Source: Mortierella sp. BCC40632 (taxonomy: Eukaryota > Mortierellomycota > Mortierellomycetes > Mortierellales > Mortierellaceae). From it: a stretch of DNA of 64,000 bases. Every line of letters starts with the position of its first letter. Positions within the stretch are counted from its first letter, which is position 1. Positions 59,922-64,000 of the stretch are shown piece after piece. The notes beneath the pieces are model-generated. The model saw only the letters and a list, made by a program, of their open reading frames with translations. It had not been told where the DNA came from and made no database searches. The translations under genes and the position numbers were made by a program. The DNA lies in NCBI GenBank assembly GCA_011634665.1, contig WAEK01000003.1:1334501-1398500 (forward strand). Direction: 5' to 3'.

Positions 59922-62208
59922 AGCTTGATCACTACCGCTCACTGAGAGCGGTTCTCTCTCGATCAACATCGGGTGCGGAGAACATGAGTGATAGGGCTAC
60001 GACAGAATGACTTTCTCGGATCAAACAAAGAGATGCTTTGCTAATAGGTGTCTGTGTTCATGGTGCATGGACACCTTCCCAGATGTTCAACAAAAAAAAA
60101 AAAAAGGTGCCAATGCGCGTCTTTTTTTGAACCCAACATCAACAACAACATACATGCACGACGACGCTACACAGGGGGTCAAAAATAGAATAAGGTGTGT
60201 GTGTGTGTGTTGGCAGAGCTACTCGATGGTGTTGCCTTGGTCAACAGTTGCATCGCAAAATATACACTCACAGAGTTCACTTTTGCCTGCTGCACAATCA
60301 AAGCTTGAATACCGTTCCTGGGTCCCCTTGGGAGTCCCGAGGAGGACTTTTGTATATAATATCAACAGACACCCACAAGTGGACCCCGACATCTCTTACG
60401 AGGTGCAGGGGTAATGGTAGGACAAACTGTCAAGAGTAACAGGACTTGCGGCACCAGACCACAAAGTGCCCAATGCATTGTTCTAATCGCCACAAAAAAA
60501 AAGAAACTCTTTTTTTTTTTTTTTCTTTTGGTCCGCCCAGCTGCAGGAGTTGTGGTTTATGATTCAGCAAGTTTTTTCCTTTGGGTACGCCCTCGTCTAC
60601 CCGAAGCCATGTGCAGGAGGGAGAGCAAAAGAGCTTACAGTGATCGCTACTGCAGGACACCGGCATCAATAGAAGGCACGAGCGTTGAGATGAGCATGGT
60701 GGAGTCATAGCTGAGCATGTTGGAGCATTGCAGAGCATGAGTGGGCACGACTAGAGTCGAGAAAAGAGACGATCGATGTTCGATCAGGGTGCTGAGAATG
60801 AGAAAAGAGAGTAGGGAAGGCTGGTTCGAGCCAGTCATGCCGGGAGCAGCTCTGGGGGACAGATGCCGGAGTAGAGCGAATCGAACCATGGGTAGATAGA
60901 ACGCAATAGGATGGATAATGGGATAGAGTTTCTCTCCTTGCGCGGTAGCGGTAGCCTACCCCATTCCCAGCTGCCGCGCTGTCTCGTGAGAGCTTTTTTT
61001 TTTTCTTGTTTTTTTTTTTCAATATTCGTTTCGCCCACCCAACCACTCTCCATTGGCATTTTTTCCCTTCTCTCTCTCTTGTGTCTTTGCCCATGTCTCT
61101 GTCTGGCACATCACCATCTTTTTTGGTTTGCGCTTTCCCTCCACTGGTGTTCTCTCCGAGCTGGTCAGCATGGCGTGTCCCCCGAGGGGTAGAGGCGGTA
61201 CCGCGCACAGTACCTGAGGTACAATCGTCCCCCGTCCCAGACCATATTGAGATGTTTAAAAAAAGATGAGAGCTCTGACTGAGCGCAAAAACGGCCCGCA
61301 TGGTTGCCCATCTGGGTTGTTGGCTCGAGACTCGGGAAGAGTTGGATTGGAGGGGGGGAGGAGCCCTGCCCTTCCTGTGCGCTGCATGCGAGGAGGGAAA
61401 AGGCGAGGGCAAAAAAGGCCAGGGTACAGGGGGAGAAAGAGAAAGAGACAGAGCGGGAGGACATACTCGACATCATTATCCAACCTCACAGCCTGCGCCC
61501 TCGCGACATGCAGAGGGAGGGGGGAAGCAACGAGGCACTTGAGTTGACTAGAGATGACTTTATAAGCCGGGCTACAAAGAAGACGTTATGGTAGGTCCCA
61601 GATGGGGCCTCTCTCTTAGCGGACAAAATAAACCGGCGAGCGAGGGCAAGCGGACAAATAGCGGGCGCCACATGGGAGCAGAGAGAGAAAGAGAGAGAGA
61701 AGCAGAGTGGCGCGGGTGCACAGGGGTAAAGAGAGCGAGCGAGAGAAAGCAAGATGGATGGTGGAAGGGTCATTCGTTCGATGGCCTCGGGTCTATATTG
61801 AACACACACCCCCCTCTCTCTCTCTCTCTTTTCTTTTTTCCTTTGTTGAACCCCTTCCAACCTCCTTTGCTCCTCACAAGGCCCATTCTTTTTTATTTTC
61901 AGCGCGAAACGACTCTTTCCATCTCTCTTTTCTCTCTCTCTCTCTCTCTTCTCTCTTTTCTCTCTTCTCTCTCTTTCTCCCGCAGACTCCCCTCTCATCT
62001 TCCTCTTCATCATCCTTCCTCTTCATCCTCCCCCTCCTCTCTCTCTCTCTCTCTCTTCATCTCTTCCGCATCACATTCCTAGGGGAGGCGACCTATTGCT
62101 CTCATTGATACCCCTTTCATCCCTTCACTCTCACTCTTCCACTCTCTTTCTGCAACCACACTGTTCCCCATTCCCCCTCGGCTACAAGTAGCAACTTCTT
62201 AATCAACC

Positions 62209-62352
62209 ATGGACGTAAGCAAGAGCAAGGCCGCAATGGCCTCGTTCTTGGCCTCGTTCCTACTTTCCGCCATCCCTGCCTCGGCTCAGCTCGATGTTGA
62301 CGGTAAGGACCCATGACAACCACCGGCCTCGCTATCCATGAAATCCCCCGAC

Positions 62353-62437
<85 letters not shown>

Positions 62438-64000
62438 TTCCCTCTCCTGTCCTCGCGTCTCGTTGGTTGCAACACCGTCTCCCAAATCGCCCAATGCCCG
62501 TTGGTCCCTTTTCGAAATCCCATACGTTAACGCTTCCAGTGAGCCATCTTTCTGTGTCTGGCAATGGATACATAAAAGAAGATAATAAGGCAGGAAGGTT
62601 AGCCCCTTCCACACCCGAAAGACGGAGTGGATGCATTGCTCCAGTGGCCATTGGGTCCCTTGGGATCTTTTTGAGTGCATCTGGAAGGGCTTTTTGTGCC
62701 TTGATAGATAGCACATCGTCAGAAGGGGAAGGCCCGGAGCTGTCCGTGTTTTGCAGCCTTGTATGCAGTCGGTCGTTCGGCAGATTTTCCCGTAACGATT
62801 GTCTTGTACACAGCGCTAGCAGAGCCAACAGCTCTGGTATGTCGGTATCCAACCACAGGCATTCTTTCTGACATGGCAATGGGCATGGGGTCGATGGATG
62901 GGTAACGCATACCCCTTCCCCTTCCCCTTCCCCTTCCCCTTCCCCACACCACACTACACCCAAAAACGCCAACTCTCACTTTCCCAACGTCCTTCTCCTG
63001 TTCACCCTCTCTATCAGCCCGACATTTTCCTTTTTTTTCTTTTTTCAAACGCAAACTCCTGGTACACTTTTTAGTCCATGTACTCGCCAGCCCCTACTCT
63101 CTTTACCTTCAAAGTTTACAAAGTCAATGTTGTTCAAAGAAGGGTCTATGCTTTTTGCTGGGGTCCCTTCCCTGACCGACGTTAGCTGCAGTCTCCACTC
63201 TTTCCCGTTATCCACGCATGCCACACCACTTTTTCACTTTTTTCGTCTTCCCCCTGCATTTTTTTTCTTTGCCTCGCCTGCGGCTATTTTTCAGCAACAG
63301 GGGGGCAATGACGACAGGGATCTACTATGGGGAATAGTTGCACCTCTTCTATCATGTCCTTTGTCCTTCAACAAACACACACACATTCTTTAGTCTCTGT
63401 GATGCAATCCGGAGCGTTTTTGCTCTTGTGGAATGGGGCCTCACTTCAAGGAGACTTTTTTCTTTTGGCTCCCTTTTGGTGTGGCGCTCTTTCTGCTCTG
63501 CTCTTCACCTTTATATTCCCAAGGCTCTCGGCCCTTCTGACTCCCTACCCGCCCAAACGATGTGGCTCACGCAACCCACCATTGAAATACCATTCAAGTG
63601 AGCCGTTTGCAGTGGTGCTCAATTAATATTGCCCATCGTCTCTCTTCTCATCTCTGTCTCTCTTTCTCTCTCGACCAAATGCTCTCATCCAATATTCTCA
63701 CTACTACGAGTCAATCAAAGCCAGCCAGAGATGGACTGGACCACCTGCGCTACAACCATGGCTACATGTCTAAAATATGCACGATGCTTACCATATCCAA
63801 TTTTTCTTCTTTTCTTGCTTATTTCCATTCACAGCGAGCAATCCCGTGAGCAAATGGCATCCGGAGCCACCTCCAGTTCTTCAACGTCCATGTGTAGTCA
63901 TCGACAGTGCTCGGAATATGACTTACATGATCGGTTATGACTCCAAAAACACTTTGGTGTTCATGTTCATTGAACAATCCGAGTGCAAGGCCAACTGGTC
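62209..64000 (+). CDS. Secreted protein, 5' part (3' end outside window)
   Basis: The first exon (62209-62302) starts at an ATG in good context and encodes a signal peptide: basic [10 protein letters not shown], a hydrophobic stretch [12 protein letters not shown] and a likely cleavage site PASA|Q. A GT donor follows GAC-G. The best continuation is at 63835, after the acceptor CACAG, where the codon completes to Ala and gives [19 protein letters not shown], running open to the window end with [17 protein letters not shown]. The intron would be 1,532 bp, ten times the usual length here, and contains a long CT microsatellite; small exons inside it cannot be excluded. I do not recognise the family. 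Secretion is a sound inference; the joined exon is moderately sure. Confidence 0.6.
62356..62435. repeat. (CT)n microsatellite, about 39 units
   Basis: Uninterrupted CT dinucleotides lie within the first intron of the secreted-protein gene. Frames read through it (Leu-Ser or Arg-Glu repeats) are not genes. Confidence 0.92.

Larger units (their letters stand above)
53675..62208. other. 8.5-kb stretch without a recognisable gene
   Basis: The longest gene-free part of the window. Open frames on both strands are short and lack family signatures. Slightly protein-like fragments, unassigned, occur on the minus strand at about 57279-57608 and 57850-58180 and near 55510-55640. It contains long simple repeats (listed separately), A or T runs near 54844, 55431, 56736, 58754 and 60512, and, at its right end (about 61800-62200), C/T-rich sequence that probably is the promoter and leader of the secreted-protein gene. 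No transposase, reverse transcriptase or long terminal repeat could be supported. Confidence 0.55.

Noticed and set aside
60870..60895. tRNA B-box-like sequence GGTTCGATTC on the minus strand
   Set aside because: No A box or matching acceptor stem at the proper distance.
62286..62972. Open frames with Arg-Glu or Leu-Ser repeats on both strands
   Set aside because: They are produced by the 39-unit CT microsatellite within an intron.

Overview
The window reads as nuclear DNA of an early-diverging filamentous fungus, most likely a mould of the Mortierella group (Mortierellomycotina). The basis is intron-rich but compact genes with short GT-AG introns, fungal-type proteins (Sfp1-like zinc finger, Vps17, Ump1, the Pex24p/dysferlin peroxin family, a DUF2011-like protein), and a few animal-like architectures that ascomycete yeasts lack (a Treslin-type replication factor and a tyrosyl-tRNA synthetase with an EMAP-II tail). 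The placement is inference from gene content. Long A/T homopolymers and CT/GA microsatellites are unusually common in introns and intergenic DNA.

Layout. 1-16 kb: 3' part of an AFG2/SPATA5-type AAA ATPase (+), a Treslin/TICRR (Sld3-like) replication-initiation gene (-), a CCCH zinc-finger gene (+), a tandem pair for mitochondrial translation (Obg GTPase MTG2 and release-factor methyltransferase MTQ1, both -), the SAGA subunit SPT8 (+), and a small lysine-rich protein (-). 16-30 kb: an Sfp1-like C2H2 regulator (+), Mediator subunit MED8 (-), a Pex30-like peroxin (+), TyrRS-EMAPII (-), ESCRT-III VPS2 (-), and exosome subunit CSL4 (+). 30-44 kb: a mitochondrial DEAD-box helicase (+), retromer/sorting nexin VPS17 (+), mitochondrial Hsp70 SSC1 (+), a Cu/Zn-SOD/CCS-like domain protein (-), mitoribosomal protein bS21m (+), and a DUF2011-like protein with an RGG tail (+). 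44-54 kb: two related FAD-dependent monooxygenase genes arranged tail to tail, then the proteasome assembly chaperone UMP1 (-). 53.7-62.2 kb: a stretch without any gene I can support. 62.2-64 kb: the 5' end of a gene for a secreted protein, cut by the window edge.

Most genes are housekeeping genes. Several serve mitochondria (MTG2, MTQ1, the DEAD-box helicase, SSC1, bS21m) and several serve transcription control (SPT8, MED8, Sfp1-like). Exon structures were built by hand from GT-AG (one GC-AG) boundaries that keep frame and restore family-conserved sequence. The most notable points are the SOD/CCS-like protein with two copper-site His-to-Cys changes, start-codon-only first coding exons in VPS2 and UMP1, the monooxygenase pair with differing intron content (including a GC-AG intron and 11- and 22-nt microexons), the TyrRS-EMAPII fusion and the animal-like Treslin. 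I found no mobile element, tRNA, rRNA or CRISPR array that I can defend, and no clearly new multi-gene system.
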